Origin: Psychroserpens ponticola
Lineage (GTDB): Bacteria; Bacteroidota; Bacteroidia; Flavobacteriales; Flavobacteriaceae
DNA: 64,000 nt
Direction of reading: 5' to 3'
Assembly (NCBI RefSeq): GCF_023556315.2
Contig: NZ_CP116221.1
Location: forward strand, 3,672,001-3,736,000
The notes beneath the pieces are model-generated. The model had not been told where the DNA came from. It searched no databases and worked only from the letters and a program-made list of their open reading frames with translations. This document shows, piece by piece, positions 35,131 to 45,437 of the stretch (position 1 is its first letter; each line of letters opens with the position of its first letter). A program made the translations under genes and the position numbers.

Positions 35131-36360
35131 TTACATCTTAAATAACCAACCTGCAGGATTTTGTGTTTTAGAATCTTTATACACACCAAAACCTAACATG
35201 GTTTCACCATTAGACTTATTAGTAAACACCTCTCCTATTTCTTGTTTTGTAGTAACTTTATCGCCTTTTTTGACGTAAATTTTTGACATGTTTTTATACA
35301 CTGTAATATAATTACCATGACGAATCATCACTACAGGATTGGCATTTGGAATCACTAAAATTTGTGATACCTCTCCATCAAATACAGCTCTTACTTTCGT
35401 GCCTTTTTGAGTAGCTATTTTAACACCTTGACTATTAATTGTAACTGTTCTATCTATTGGTGAAGGTTGTTTTCCATATCTTAATTTTACAACACCTTTT
35501 TCAACAGGCCAAGGTAATTTCCCTTTATTATTTTCAAATCCTTTGGCTAAAACTTTATCTTCTGGAGTTAATATAAACTTATTAGTTGGCGAGGTATTTT
35601 TACCCGCTTTCTTATTTGAAGCTGCAATGGCTTCACGGATTAAGCGGTCAATTTCACGATCTAATTTATTTATTTCTTGCTGTTTTTTCTTAGCTTGAGA
35701 TGCATAAGTAGTCATATTTTTTCTAATAGTAACCATCAACTCTTCTTGCTCCTTGAGTTCAATTTCAAGTTGCTTTTTAACTTCTCTGTTTTCAAGAACC
35801 AATTTATCCTTGTCCTTTTTTTGTCGTAATAAATTGGTATTGAGTTCTTGTAATTTAATAGTTTTCCCTTTTATAAGCTCACCTTGTTCTTGTTGGTAAT
35901 TAGCATATTGCTTGATATATTGCAAACGTTTATAAGCTTGTTTAAAATTATCTGAAGACAATAAAAACATCACTCGACTTTGTTCAGATTTGCTTTTATA
36001 GGATTTTACAACCATAGCTGCATAACTCTCTTTTAACTCTTTAAGTTGATCTCTTAAACTGGTAATTTCGTTTTGATTTGCATTAATTTCACGTGTCAAA
36101 AGATTAGCTTGATCATTAGTTATCTTAATTAAATTTCGTCTTACACTTACTTTGTAATTTAAGTCTTCAACTAAAGATACTAAAGATTTTTCCTTTTTCG
36201 TATCGGAAAATAAAAGCGCATTAATTTGCTTTAATTCATTTTTAAACTTTAGTCGTTTAGCTTCCAATTCCTTTTGCTTATTGCTTTGTGAATTGGCTAA
36301 AGTGATGCTTAAAAAGAAGCATAACAATACAATAATGTAGGTTGGTTTATTGCGCATCAT
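35131..36360 (-). CDS. EnvC-like murein hydrolase activator with degenerate LytM domain
   Basis: Exported protein, 409 aa. It has a signal peptide (LLCFFLSITLANSQS), a long coiled coil (about 27-250) with two helical segments, and a C-terminal LytM/M23-fold domain (about 285-409). The domain lacks zinc ligands: SQGVKIATQ replaces the usual HxGxD block and MLGFGVYKDSK replaces HLHFE, while IRHGNYITVYKNM is kept. That matches EnvC/NlpD-type proteins, which activate amidases rather than cut peptidoglycan. Its first ATG overlaps the stop of the DUF4292 gene by one base. It is the last gene of a tight envelope cluster. Which amidase it would activate is unknown. Confidence 0.9.
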   Translation of the reverse strand: MMRNKPTYIIVLLCFFLSITLANSQSNKQKELEAKRLKFKNELKQINALLFSDTKKEKSLVSLVEDLNYKVSVRRNLIKITNDQANLLTREINANQNEITSLRDQLKELKESYAAMVVKSYKSKSEQSRVMFLLSSDNFKQAYKRLQYIKQYANYQQEQGELIKGKTIKLQELNTNLLRQKKDKDKLVLENREVKKQLEIELKEQEELMVTIRKNMTTYASQAKKKQQEINKLDREIDRLIREAIAASNKKAGKNTSPTNKFILTPEDKVLAKGFENNKGKLPWPVEKGVVKLRYGKQPSPIDRTVTINSQGVKIATQKGTKVRAVFDGEVSQILVIPNANPVVMIRHGNYITVYKNMSKIYVKKGDKVTTKQEIGEVFTNKSNGETMLGFGVYKDSKTQNPAGWLFKM

Positions 36361-37133
36361 TAATCTAATATTATTTCTTTAAATCCTGAAGGAATTTTAA
36401 ATGGAAAACGAACATCTTGATTTAATGATACTGATTTATATTCCATTGCAATAATAACCTCGTCATTGTTTTCGACAGCCATGATTTTAATGTCTTTTGG
36501 TAGAATTTCTTTATCCACATCTTGATATGCTAGATAATCTACTTGAAGAAACCGTTTCTTCAATGGTTGAAGTAATTGCTGTGAATCCATTTTAAAATGT
36601 GATGGATTCAAAAGCAAAAACAATTCTAATAGTGCTGTTTGTTCTTTAGGTTGTAAAATGTAAGATTTATCGTTTGTTGAAGCTATATATTTTTCGCCTT
36701 TCAAATTAAAAAGTGATTCACCTAGCAACAAACTTTGGACCTTTTTAAAATTGAGTTCAACACCTAATAAATTACTTAACAAGGTATAATCTCCTTTAAA
36801 ATATTGGTCGTTTATCTTATCGTAAAAACTCACTTCGTCAGGAGTAATCATGGCTCTAGCTAAGCCTAAAGTAGCGCTAATCCAGATGGCTTTATCTTTT
36901 TCCATTCTAAGATTAACGGTGTAACCATGCTCTTGTAAATCTTGAGTATAATCAATTTTAACTCTAGCTTGTAGTGTTTTAAACTTAGAATCTTGTCGAG
37001 TATTCTCCTTTATCAGTTGCTTTGCAGAAAGACCATTATTAATTTTACCATCACTTGCAATTGCTTTGGCTGACTTACAAGATGTAGCAAGACTTACTAA
37101 AAGAATAATGATACTATATTTAACGATTTTCAT
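36360..37133 (-). CDS. DUF4292 family lipoprotein
   Basis: Lipoprotein, 257 aa, lipobox LATSC (Cys19). The mature part looks like the beta-rich LolA/LolB-type fold expected for DUF4292 (KTLQARVKIDYTQDLQEHGYTVNLRMEKDKAIWIS). It could handle lipid or lipoprotein transfer in the periplasm, but function is not established. It sits seven bases after the TPR gene and overlaps the EnvC-like gene by one base. This trio recurs in Bacteroidota as I recall, suggesting joint work on the envelope. Confidence 0.82.
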   Translation of the reverse strand: MKIVKYSIIILLVSLATSCKSAKAIASDGKINNGLSAKQLIKENTRQDSKFKTLQARVKIDYTQDLQEHGYTVNLRMEKDKAIWISATLGLARAMITPDEVSFYDKINDQYFKGDYTLLSNLLGVELNFKKVQSLLLGESLFNLKGEKYIASTNDKSYILQPKEQTALLELFLLLNPSHFKMDSQQLLQPLKKRFLQVDYLAYQDVDKEILPKDIKIMAVENNDEVIIAMEYKSVSLNQDVRFPFKIPSGFKEIILD

Positions 37134-37140
37134 AACATTA

Positions 37141-38499
37141 TTACTGTTTAGTCAATGCTTCTGCTTTTTTAGCAAACGCTTCAGATTTGGAAATATTATT
37201 GTTTTGTTTGAAAGCAATACTCAATTGACTATAAAAATCTGACAACATTTTGTCATCATCAACTACAAAATCGGTTCCCATTTCTAAGCTTTCAATGGCT
37301 TTTTTAGGTTGATTCAATTTGTTGTTCGCTATTCCATTTACTAAATATAAAATAGGCTGCGCAGGATAGATCTCTAATGCATCTGCACTTAATTTTGCTG
37401 CTTCAGCATCTTTATTTAAATCTAAACGTAATAAAAGCACATCCTTTATCGTATTAAAATCGTTTGGTTCTTCATCTAAAATGTCTTCCAAATAGCCTAA
37501 TGCCTTTTCTTTATCATTTACTTTTAGATGATATTGAGCCAATTCTCTTAAGGTTTTTGGGTTTTTATCATCATCAATTAAAGTAGTAACTTCAACAAGT
37601 TGAGGTTCATATTCAGGATTATTAGAAACAAATTTTACAAAATCGTTTAAGACTTTTGCTTTTGCTTCAGGCTTTATATTTGGACTCGTTAACACGGTCT
37701 TCATAGATTTAATAGCGCTTTCGGTATTGTTATCATCTAAATAAAACTTATACAATGCTAAATGCACTAATCGAGATTCTGGATTGGATTCTAATAACTC
37801 TTTTGCTGTGTCAAATGCTTTTGCTGTGTCACCTGTTTCACTATATCTATAAATAAGTCTCAAATAACTCGCTTCATCTTCAGGATTACTCTTAACACGC
37901 GTTTCAAGATTTTCAATTCGGTCATCATCATTACCTGTCAGGTCATAAATTTGATTACGCAAAAAGTCTCGATCTTGATTGTATCCAAATTCATTATCAA
38001 GTTCATCAAGAATTTCTAGTGCATTTTTATATTTTTTTGCTTCTATATAAAGACTCGCTAAATCCTGTTTGTAATCTGGATGAAATTTCACCAGTTGTTT
38101 GACTGTTTTTAAGGCTTTGTCTAGATCATTTTGCAACATATAGACATCATAAAGCTCATCAAGAAACCATTCATTTTCTGGAGATTTAGAAATGGCTTGT
38201 TTTAATGCATCTTCAGCAGCACCAAAATTTTTAAGCGCTTTATAATTCTTTCCTAGTTCAAAAAACAACGTAGGATCGGTATCATCAATTTTAATACATT
38301 TGAGTAATTCATTAGCTGAACGTTGGTAGTTCTCAATTCCTTTTTGTTTTAAGGCTTCAAAAAAGTGTTCTTGATATGCATCTTCATAATTTCCTAAATC
38401 ATCATCTGGTCGTTTATTAAAATCGACTTGTGCATAAGTATTCTGCGGAAGCATAAAGATTCCGAGAATAGCTATTAAGATTTGAAATTTAATTTTCAT
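37141..38499 (-). CDS. Exported tetratricopeptide-repeat protein
   Basis: 452 residues with a signal peptide (IAILGIFMLPQNTYAQ), then TPR helices through most of the chain. TPR-like pairs include DPTLFFELGKNYKALKNFGA, KALKTVKQLVKFHPDYKQ, ESRLVHLALYKFYLDD and QPKKAIESLEMG. TPRs bind partner proteins. The adjacent DUF4292 and EnvC-like genes suggest an envelope-assembly role; that is inference. A short spacer with repeat-like sequence separates it from the nucleotidyltransferase gene upstream, so it may start its own transcript. Confidence 0.85.
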   Translation of the reverse strand: MKIKFQILIAILGIFMLPQNTYAQVDFNKRPDDDLGNYEDAYQEHFFEALKQKGIENYQRSANELLKCIKIDDTDPTLFFELGKNYKALKNFGAAEDALKQAISKSPENEWFLDELYDVYMLQNDLDKALKTVKQLVKFHPDYKQDLASLYIEAKKYKNALEILDELDNEFGYNQDRDFLRNQIYDLTGNDDDRIENLETRVKSNPEDEASYLRLIYRYSETGDTAKAFDTAKELLESNPESRLVHLALYKFYLDDNNTESAIKSMKTVLTSPNIKPEAKAKVLNDFVKFVSNNPEYEPQLVEVTTLIDDDKNPKTLRELAQYHLKVNDKEKALGYLEDILDEEPNDFNTIKDVLLLRLDLNKDAEAAKLSADALEIYPAQPILYLVNGIANNKLNQPKKAIESLEMGTDFVVDDDKMLSDFYSQLSIAFKQNNNISKSEAFAKKAEALTKQ

Positions 38500-38602
38500 A
38501 AAAAGGACCTTTCGTTAAGCTGCGCTTGCTATCTTCATTCAAAATATATTTTGAATTCGATAATGCTCAAGGTGACATAGTTACTAAATATTTAGTCAAT
38601 TA

Positions 38603-39622
38603 TTATTCCAAAATTGAATAATCACCAATACTAATGCTAGTAAACTTTCCATCATAACTAACATGATTACCAATCATAGCATTGTCTAAATTAGCATTTT
38701 TAATGGTAGTATGCGTTTGTATTAAGCTATTTTTAACGGTTGAATTATCAATCGTACAATTATTCCCAATACTAACGTTAGGACCAACTGTTGCATTGTT
38801 CAAGACCACATTTTCGCCAATACAACAAGGTTCTATAATTGTAGAATTGTTGCTTTTCACTGAATTTGCTATTAATTGCTCTTCACCATCGGCTTTTAAA
38901 AACCCAAGCATTTTGGTATTGGTATCAAGAGTTACGCTTTTATTTCCACAATCCATCCATTCATCAACAGTTCCTGTTTTAAAAATTCTGCCTTCAGCCA
39001 TCATGCGTTTGATGCCATCATTAATTTGGTATTCGCCACCATTCATGATGTTTTCATCAAGAATTTCTTGAAGTTTTCCTTTTAATACTGAAACATCTTT
39101 AAAGTAATAAATCCCAATTACGGCTTGATCGCTGACAAAGCTTTCTGGTTTTTCAACCAACTCAACAATCTCTTGATTATCATTAAGTTTCACCACACCA
39201 TAAGCTTCAGGATTTGCAACACGCTTTGTCCAAATCACACTATCGGCTTCTGGATCTAAATCAAATTTAGCTCGAATTAGAGTATCAGCATAAGCAATTA
39301 CTGCTGGTCCAGATAATGAAGGCTCAGCACACATAATAGCATGACCTGTACCTAAAGGTTGGTCTTGACGATAGATAGAAGGTTTCGCTCCTAAACTAGT
39401 CGCTAGATTTTTTAAACTCTCCACAACATCGTCTCCAAACCAAGCTGGATCTCCTAAAACAAAGGCAATTTCTTCAATAGGTTGCTTTAAAACTTTCACA
39501 ATATCTTTTACTAATCTGTGAACAATGGGTTGTCCAGCAACTGGAATTAATGGTTTTGGTACTGTTAAACTATGTGGTCTAAGACGAGAACCTCGTCCTG
39601 CCATTGGTACTATTATTTTCAT
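38603..39622 (-). CDS. NDP-sugar pyrophosphorylase with left-handed beta-helix tail
   Basis: Sugar-phosphate nucleotidyltransferase, 339 aa. The nucleotide-binding motif MAGRGSRLRPHSLTVPKPLIP (in two halves) is at residues 7-27, followed by catalytic-domain blocks QPLGTGHAIMCAEP and DECGNK-like WMDCGNKSV. The C-terminus (about 255-339) has hexapeptide repeats (ENVVLNNATVGPNVSIGNNC), a beta-helix for trimer formation. It probably makes an activated sugar (dTDP- or UDP-linked) for the envelope. The exact sugar cannot be told. The downstream flank contains no terminator. Confidence 0.88.
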   Translation of the reverse strand: MKIIVPMAGRGSRLRPHSLTVPKPLIPVAGQPIVHRLVKDIVKVLKQPIEEIAFVLGDPAWFGDDVVESLKNLATSLGAKPSIYRQDQPLGTGHAIMCAEPSLSGPAVIAYADTLIRAKFDLDPEADSVIWTKRVANPEAYGVVKLNDNQEIVELVEKPESFVSDQAVIGIYYFKDVSVLKGKLQEILDENIMNGGEYQINDGIKRMMAEGRIFKTGTVDEWMDCGNKSVTLDTNTKMLGFLKADGEEQLIANSVKSNNSTIIEPCCIGENVVLNNATVGPNVSIGNNCTIDNSTVKNSLIQTHTTIKNANLDNAMIGNHVSYDGKFTSISIGDYSILE

Positions 39623-39700
39623 GCTTAAAAAGTTGATTTGTATATTTATTGAGATTTCTCACATTCGTTAGAAATAACATTATTGATTATTTTATTATAC

Positions 39701-39725
39701 CTACAAGGTTTTAAAAACCTTGCAG
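39701..39725. repeat. Short palindrome between dut and nucleotidyltransferase genes
   Basis: CAAGGTTTT and AAAACCTTG pair perfectly around one base (39704-39722), with CTA/CAG extending it imperfectly. It is followed by no T-run on the minus strand. It could stabilise mRNA ends or be a dispersed repeat. Confidence 0.5.
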
Positions 39726-39731
39726 AGTTTA

Positions 39732-40166
39732 CTAGGAAACGCCTGTGCTACCAAAACCGCCTTCACCTCTATCAGTTTCAGATAATTCTTGAACAGAAAT
39801 CCATTCTGCACGTTCGTGTTTTGCAATCACTAGTTGTGCGATACGTTCGCCATTATTGATTACAAAATCTTCACTAGATAAATTTACTAAAATCACTCCT
39901 ATTTCACCTCTATAATCAGCATCGATTGTTCCTGGAGCATTGAGTACAGTGATTCCTTTTTTTGCTGCTAATCCACTACGTGGCCTAACTTGAGCTTCAA
40001 TACCAACTGGCAATTCTATAAAAAGTCCTGTGCCAACGATGCTTCTTTCTAAAGGTTTTAATGTTCTAGACTCTGAAAGACTCGCTCTTAAATCCATTCC
40101 TGCTGAAGCAATGGTTTCGTAGTGCGGTAAATCGTGATTGGATTTGTTAATTATCTTTATATTCAT
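39732..40166 (-). CDS. dut: dUTP diphosphatase
   Basis: Trimeric dUTPase, 144 aa, converting dUTP to dUMP and keeping uracil out of DNA. All five family motifs are visible: [40 protein letters not shown], and the C-terminal GEGGFGSTG. It lies between the flippase and nucleotidyltransferase genes in the same direction. The placement is probably conserved chromosomal order rather than pathway. Confidence 0.97.
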   Translation of the reverse strand: MNIKIINKSNHDLPHYETIASAGMDLRASLSESRTLKPLERSIVGTGLFIELPVGIEAQVRPRSGLAAKKGITVLNAPGTIDADYRGEIGVILVNLSSEDFVINNGERIAQLVIAKHERAEWISVQELSETDRGEGGFGSTGVS

Positions 40167-40171
40167 AGCTA

Positions 40172-40199
40172 AAGACCTCTCGACTGCGCTCGAGGTGAC
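40172..40199. repeat. Dispersed intergenic repeat (CGACTGCGCTCG type)
   Basis: CTCGACTGCGCTCGAGGTGACA lies between dut and the flippase gene (given in two parts: CGACTGCGCTCG and AGGTGACA). ACCTC/GAGGT form a short stem. The core matches one arm of the 24584-24656 inverted repeat. Confidence 0.5.
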
Positions 40200-40201
40200 A
40201 T

Positions 40202-41644
40202 TTAATTATTGTTTAATTTTTTTCTAGTTAAAAACTTTAATTCTTTTCGTTCTAAAAAAGCAACTAAAGTGACAAAGAGTAACAAAAATACAGTTCCTAA
40301 TAACATATTTCTATCTAAATGATAATAAGTTATGAAACTTAATGCAGTGCTTATCAGAAGGTAAATTGCGATTCTACTTACATCATAAGGTACAGGATAA
40401 TATTTTCGACCTAATACATAAGACATAAACATCATCAAACTATATGCAATAAGTGTTGCATAAGCACAAGCCATAAAACCAATTTTAGGAATAAATATGA
40501 GGTTAAAGCCAATGGTAATTGCGGCACCAATAATTGAAATGTACATTCCGAAACGTGTACGATCTGTTAGTTTATACCAAATAGAAAGATTATGATAAAT
40601 CCCTAAACAGAGATTCGCTAATAATACAATTGGAACAATATCTAGAGCTAATAAGTAACTTTCATTTTTAATAAGAACAGGTTGCAATAAATCGATGTAG
40701 ATCACAACAATCATTAAACCTAAAGCACCAACAATGGTGAAATATTTTAAAATAGTCGCGTAAGTTTGTGTCGCATTTTCTTTATCGGAATGGTTGAAAA
40801 AAAACGGTTCTGCTCCCATTCTGAAAGCTTGAATAAATAAGGTCATAAAAACCGCTAATTTGTAACATGCACTATAGGCGCCATTAACAAACTCACCTTC
40901 AATTTCTGGCAACAACCATTTATCAAAATTTTCATTAATCACAAAAGCTAAACCTGCAACCATGATTGGCCAGCCATAATTTAAGAGTTGTTTTAAAACT
41001 TTAGGTTCAAAATTTAGTTTCGTTTTAAAGAAATATGGCAATACTAATATTAAAACAACAGCACTTGCAATGAGGTTTGCGATAAATATATATTCTACAT
41101 TATTTTCAACAGTAAACAACGATTTTAACCCTTCTGAACCATACGTTGAAGATAGTAGAAGTACATTTAAAAGCACAATAATAAGCACATTAATCAATTT
41201 GATCGATGCAAACTTTATTGGTCTTCCTGTAACTCTTAAATAAGCAAACGGAATTACGATTAGTGTGTCTAGAAGTGTTATTCCTACAAGAATTGAATAG
41301 AAATCGGTATTAATTCTAAGCGCTTCAGAAATTGGAACTCTAAATAAAAACAATAGTATTCCAAAAAGAAAGGTACTTACTACAATAGTTATCATTGCAG
41401 TTGACAACACGCTGTCTTTATCTTTATTCTTACTAAAAAACCTAAAAAATGATGTTTCCATTCCATACGTAAGAATCACATTGAAAAAAGCAGCAACGAC
41501 GTAAAATTCTGTGGTTTCAGAATAACCTTCATTAGGTAATACATCAGTATATAAACGAAGTAAGAGAACATTAATTAGTTTTGGCACTACAATCGCCAAA
41601 CCATAGATAACTGTGTCTTTTAAAAAAGTTTTTAGTACGCTCAA
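40202..41644 (-). CDS. Oligosaccharide flippase family (Wzx-like) membrane protein
   Basis: Polytopic protein of the MATE/MOP superfamily, 480 aa, with about 12-14 hydrophobic helices. The family opening [20 protein letters not shown] and a central block ([21 protein letters not shown]) fit flippases that move lipid-linked sugars across the inner membrane. The best start is a TTG at 41644; no suitable ATG lies nearby. A TATCTTTG promoter-like element lies 48 bases upstream. The C-terminus is lysine-rich (LTRKKLNNN). A peptidoglycan lipid II role is possible but not favoured. Confidence 0.87.
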   Translation of the reverse strand: MSVLKTFLKDTVIYGLAIVVPKLINVLLLRLYTDVLPNEGYSETTEFYVVAAFFNVILTYGMETSFFRFFSKNKDKDSVLSTAMITIVVSTFLFGILLFLFRVPISEALRINTDFYSILVGITLLDTLIVIPFAYLRVTGRPIKFASIKLINVLIIVLLNVLLLSSTYGSEGLKSLFTVENNVEYIFIANLIASAVVLILVLPYFFKTKLNFEPKVLKQLLNYGWPIMVAGLAFVINENFDKWLLPEIEGEFVNGAYSACYKLAVFMTLFIQAFRMGAEPFFFNHSDKENATQTYATILKYFTIVGALGLMIVVIYIDLLQPVLIKNESYLLALDIVPIVLLANLCLGIYHNLSIWYKLTDRTRFGMYISIIGAAITIGFNLIFIPKIGFMACAYATLIAYSLMMFMSYVLGRKYYPVPYDVSRIAIYLLISTALSFITYYHLDRNMLLGTVFLLLFVTLVAFLERKELKFLTRKKLNNN

Positions 41645-41691
41645 AAGTTAATTTTTGTTCTGCTAAAAATACGCGTTTAGGAAACGTTAAC

Positions 41692-41699
41692 CAAAGATA
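41692..41699 (-). promoter_or_regulatory. -7-like element upstream of the flippase gene
   Basis: Minus-strand TATCTTTG matches TAnnTTTG. It lies in the short gap between the lipoprotein gene and the flippase gene. No clear -33 TTG was found. Confidence 0.35.
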
Positions 41700-41701
41700 T
41701 G

Positions 41702-42211
41702 TTATTGTCCATTTGGTGGAGCACTAGGATAATGAAGTGGTTCCTCCATTTTAATATTTGAAATTTTATAATACATTGTTTTGTTACCTTTACGGTACGA
41801 AATAATACACTCGTCATCATTAAACTTAAACGGCATTTTTTCTTTAAGTTTTGGAAGTCTATTTTTAGACTCTTCTTTCATTTCAGAACTCAATATGATG
41901 TCATTTCGTTTATTGAAATCTGTTGAAAATCGACCAACATATAGCGCTTGATTTCCTTTTTTAAATTCAAGTTTTGCTTTTTGACCTCTAAAAAACACAC
42001 TATCTAAAACAACAGAATCATCTTTCACTGGAATATAAACAGTAATGCCAGATCCTCCTCCTTTAACTCCTGCAACCCATTTTTGAGCATAGGTTTCTCC
42101 AAATTCTATTGGAGCATTCTTTTGTAATTTTTGAGCTGTTGAACATTGAGAAAAGCTAACCATAAGGATGAGCATTACAATTAAAAATGATATACGCTTT
42201 ATTGATTTCAT
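41702..42211 (-). CDS. Putative lipoprotein, unknown function
   Basis: 169 residues with a signal peptide and lipobox-like FSQC (Cys23), then a beta-rich region that contains TYAQKWVAGVKGGGSG, RGQKAKLEF and a repeat of charged strands, ending PLHYPSAPPNGQ. It is a single gene between the ATP-synthase terminator and the flippase. Families of this type are common in Flavobacteria, but I cannot name this one. It is likely in the outer membrane or at the surface. No operon partner evident. Confidence 0.7.
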   Translation of the reverse strand: MKSIKRISFLIVMLILMVSFSQCSTAQKLQKNAPIEFGETYAQKWVAGVKGGGSGITVYIPVKDDSVVLDSVFFRGQKAKLEFKKGNQALYVGRFSTDFNKRNDIILSSEMKEESKNRLPKLKEKMPFKFNDDECIISYRKGNKTMYYKISNIKMEEPLHYPSAPPNGQ

Positions 42212-42261
42212 ATATATTTATTTCTATGATTATAAATATACGTTTTCAAATTTAATGCCAT

Positions 42262-42292
42262 AAAAAAACCCAACTCTTAAAAGTTGGGTTTT
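42262..42292 (-). terminator. Rho-independent terminator of the ATP synthase operon
   Basis: On the minus strand AAAACCCAACT pairs with AGTTGGGTTTT around a six-base loop. A T-run follows. It lies about 50 bases after the atpG stop. Confidence 0.85.
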
Positions 42293-42301
42293 GATTTTTA
42301 T

Positions 42302-42333
42302 ATGAGATGCTGAATCAAGTTCAGCATGACAAT
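42302..42333. repeat. Dispersed repeat hairpin after atpG
   Basis: TGCTGAA pairs with TTCAGCA around TCAAG, followed by TGACAA. It resembles the intergenic TGAATGAC/GTCATG elements at 18821 and 55891. Confidence 0.45.
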
Positions 42334-42341
42334 ACTTATTT

Positions 42342-43202
42342 CTAATTGTTCAATGCTTCAGCTCCACCAACAATTTCTAAAATTTCATTGGTAATAGAAG
42401 CTTGACGTGCTTTGTTGTATGTTAATTTTAACTGATCTCTTAATTCAGTTGCGTTATCTGTAGCCTTGTGCATTGCAGTCATACGTGCTCCATGTTCACT
42501 TGCAAAACTATCTCTTATACTTTTGTATAATTGTGTTTTTAATGATTTTGGAATAAGTTGCTCTACAATTTCAGCTTTTGAAGGCTCAAAAATATAATCT
42601 AAATTTACATCGGAATCACTTTCAAAAGGAACAATTGGTAAAAACTGCTCAGTCATTACAATTTGAGTCGCCGCATTTTTAAACTTATTGTAAACGATTT
42701 CAATTTTATCAAATTCGCCATCAACAAATTTTTCCATCAGCATTTCAGCAATTTCAGCAACATTATCAAAAGTTAAGTCATCATAAACCTCACTTTTATT
42801 ATCGATAACCTTATTGGTTTTCTTAAAAGCATCGTTTGATTTCTTACCAATAACTAAATAAGAAACATCTTTGTTAGCATACTTTTCAGCAGCCAACTTA
42901 GTTACTTCTTTAATAATGTTAGAGTTAAATGCTCCAGCAAGACCTCTGTTTGAAGTAATAGGCACTAAAAGCACTTTTTTAACTTCTCTTTGTGTTGAAT
43001 ACTTACTTCCTGAATCTGCATCTAAAGTTGCACTTAAGCTTTGTAGAAGCTCAGATAACTTATCAGAATAAGGTCGCATTGCAGTAATAGCATCTTGAGC
43101 TTTTTTCAATTTTGCAGCAGATACCATTTTCATGGCACTAGTAATCTGCATCGTTGAAGATACTGATGATATTCTATTACGTATTTCTTTTAAGTTTGCC
43201 AT
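42342..43202 (-). CDS. atpG: F-type ATP synthase gamma subunit
   Basis: Central rotor shaft, 286 aa, linking the c-ring to the catalytic head. The N-terminal helix is MANLKEIRNRISSVSSTMQITSAMKMVSAAK and the C-terminal helix is RMTAMHKATDNATELRDQL with NEILEIVGGAEAL (each given in part only). Both ends are characteristic of the family. It is the last gene of the operon, 52 bases after atpA, and is followed by a strong terminator. Confidence 0.97.
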   Translation of the reverse strand: MANLKEIRNRISSVSSTMQITSAMKMVSAAKLKKAQDAITAMRPYSDKLSELLQSLSATLDADSGSKYSTQREVKKVLLVPITSNRGLAGAFNSNIIKEVTKLAAEKYANKDVSYLVIGKKSNDAFKKTNKVIDNKSEVYDDLTFDNVAEIAEMLMEKFVDGEFDKIEIVYNKFKNAATQIVMTEQFLPIVPFESDSDVNLDYIFEPSKAEIVEQLIPKSLKTQLYKSIRDSFASEHGARMTAMHKATDNATELRDQLKLTYNKARQASITNEILEIVGGAEALNN

Positions 43203-43254
43203 ATTGAAAATATGAAAATATCCTGCTTTCTAAATTAGAGAGCAGGATTATTAA

Positions 43255-44835
43255 TTATGCTCTATACTTACCTGATAAATCTTTAGCGACAGTAGTTAAT
43301 GTGTCGATAACTTCATCAGTTAATTTACCCGCTTTTAAAGTCGTTAACACATTGTTGTGTTTCGCTTTAAGGAACTCAATATAATCTCTTTCAAATTCTT
43401 TTACTTTCTCTACAGGAACGTCTCTTAATAAGTTTTTAGATCCAGCGTAAATAATTGCTACTTGATCTTCAACTGTAAATGGATCGTTTTGACCTTGTTT
43501 TAAGATTTCAACGTTACGTTTTCCTTTTTCAATTACATTTAAAGTCACAGCATCTAAATCTGAACCAAACTTAGCAAACGCTTCTAATTCACGATATTGA
43601 GCTTGATCTAATTTTAATGTACCTGCAACTTTCTTCATTGATTTAATCTGAGCGTTACCACCAACACGAGATACAGAAATACCTACGTTAATTGCTGGAC
43701 GAACACCAGAGTTAAACAAATCACCATCTAAGAAAATTTGTCCATCAGTAATTGAAATTACGTTTGTTGGAATATATGCAGAAACGTCACCTGCTTGTGT
43801 TTCGATAATTGGTAAAGCTGTTAAAGAACCTCCACCTTTTACCAACGGCTTTAAGCTTTCTGGTAAATCGTTCATTTCTTTAGCAATGTTATCATCGTTA
43901 ATCACTTTCGCAGAACGCTCTAATAATCTAGAGTGTAAATAGAATACATCACCTGGATACGCTTCACGTCCTGGTGGACGACGTAATAATAAAGATACCT
44001 CACGATATGCAACCGCTTGCTTTGATAAATCATCAAATACAATTAAAGCTGGACGACCAGTATCTCTAAAATATTCTCCAATAGATGCTCCTGTAAAAGG
44101 TGCGTAAACTTGCATTGCAGCAGGATCTGATGCATTTGCAGCTACTATTGTTGTGTATGCTAATGCTCCTTTTTCTTCTAGAGTTTTAGCAATTAAAGCT
44201 ACTGTAGAAGCTTTTTGACCAACAGCAACATATATACAATATACAGGTTCACCTGCATCGTAAAATTCTTTTTGATTTAAAATAGCGTCGATACAAACAG
44301 CTGTTTTACCCGTTTGTCTATCTCCAATAACCAACTCACGTTGACCTCTACCTACTGGAATCATCGCATCAATTGCTTTAATTCCTGTTTGTAATGGTTC
44401 AGTTACTGGCTCACGATAGATAACACCAGGAGCTTTACGCTCTAATGGCATTTCATAAGTATCACCAGAAATAGGTCCTTTACCATCAATTGGAGTACCT
44501 AGTGTATCAACTACACGACCAACAATTCCTTCACCTACGTTAATAGATGCAATTCTGTTGGTTCTTTTTACTGTTGATCCTTCTCTAACTACAGTTGAAG
44601 GGCCCAACAATACGATACCAACATTATCTTCTTCAAGGTTAAGTACGATTCCTTCTAAACCACCATCGAATTCTACTAATTCTCCGTATTGTGCATTTGA
44701 AAGTCCGTAAGCACGTACTATACCATCACCAACAGTTAATACTGTTCCCACTTCGTCTAATGAAGCACCTGCTTCAAAACCTGAAAGTTGTTGTTTTAAA
44801 ATTGCTGAAATTTCAGCTGGTTTTACTTCTGCCAT
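43255..44835 (-). CDS. atpA: F-type ATP synthase alpha subunit
   Basis: Non-catalytic nucleotide-binding subunit of the F1 head, 526 aa. Walker A is [11 protein letters not shown] (near residue 172), with [16 protein letters not shown] and [20 protein letters not shown], both standard. The catalytic-interface arginine region ([11 protein letters not shown]) is present. Its gene lies between atpH and atpG as usual. Confidence 0.98.
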   Translation of the reverse strand: MAEVKPAEISAILKQQLSGFEAGASLDEVGTVLTVGDGIVRAYGLSNAQYGELVEFDGGLEGIVLNLEEDNVGIVLLGPSTVVREGSTVKRTNRIASINVGEGIVGRVVDTLGTPIDGKGPISGDTYEMPLERKAPGVIYREPVTEPLQTGIKAIDAMIPVGRGQRELVIGDRQTGKTAVCIDAILNQKEFYDAGEPVYCIYVAVGQKASTVALIAKTLEEKGALAYTTIVAANASDPAAMQVYAPFTGASIGEYFRDTGRPALIVFDDLSKQAVAYREVSLLLRRPPGREAYPGDVFYLHSRLLERSAKVINDDNIAKEMNDLPESLKPLVKGGGSLTALPIIETQAGDVSAYIPTNVISITDGQIFLDGDLFNSGVRPAINVGISVSRVGGNAQIKSMKKVAGTLKLDQAQYRELEAFAKFGSDLDAVTLNVIEKGKRNVEILKQGQNDPFTVEDQVAIIYAGSKNLLRDVPVEKVKEFERDYIEFLKAKHNNVLTTLKAGKLTDEVIDTLTTVAKDLSGKYRA

Positions 44836-44894
44836 TTTATTTAGTCTTTAGCTTTTAGCTGTTAGCCTTCAAAAAAGCCAACAATAAAACTCAA

Positions 44895-45431
44895 TTAATT
44901 TAATGTAAATTCTCTTTTTAACTTATTTAGCTTATTAGCTATACTTGCATTGTATTGAATATCTCCAACACGTAAAATGAAACCACCAATGATGCTTTCA
45001 TCAACAATATTTTCTAACTCTACAGATTTGCTAGTTAACTCTTTGATTTTAGCCATCACTTTAATTTCTAAATCTTGAGTTATTGCAACTGCAGTTGTTA
45101 CTGTTGCTTTTTCTTTGCCAATATGAGCTTCATACAACTCGTTATATTTACGAGCTACGTCTGCAACAGCATCAATTCTATTGTTTTCAACTAATACATC
45201 AAATGATTTTGATGTTAAGGCATTTAAATCTGGAAATACTTGATTTAAAATCTCTCTTTTAGTCTCTTGTTTTGCAATCGCATTTTTTAGAGCTAGATCT
45301 AAGTCTGTATTTTCAGATACAGTATTAGCAATTAGCTTCATATCAATATTTATAGCCTCTTCAGACTTCTGGTCTATAGCTAAGCTTAAAACTGCTTTTG
45401 CGTAACGTATTGCTGCTCTTGTTCCTGACAT
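44895..45431 (-). CDS. atpH: F-type ATP synthase delta subunit
   Basis: OSCP/delta subunit, 178 aa, joining the b stator to the F1 head. The start SGTRAAIRYAKAVLSLA and the C-terminal block DESIIGGFILRVGDIQYNASI are typical. The gene starts six bases after the atpF stop. Confidence 0.95.
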   Translation of the reverse strand: MSGTRAAIRYAKAVLSLAIDQKSEEAINIDMKLIANTVSENTDLDLALKNAIAKQETKREILNQVFPDLNALTSKSFDVLVENNRIDAVADVARKYNELYEAHIGKEKATVTTAVAITQDLEIKVMAKIKELTSKSVELENIVDESIIGGFILRVGDIQYNASIANKLNKLKREFTLN

Positions 45432-45437
45432 AGTTGC

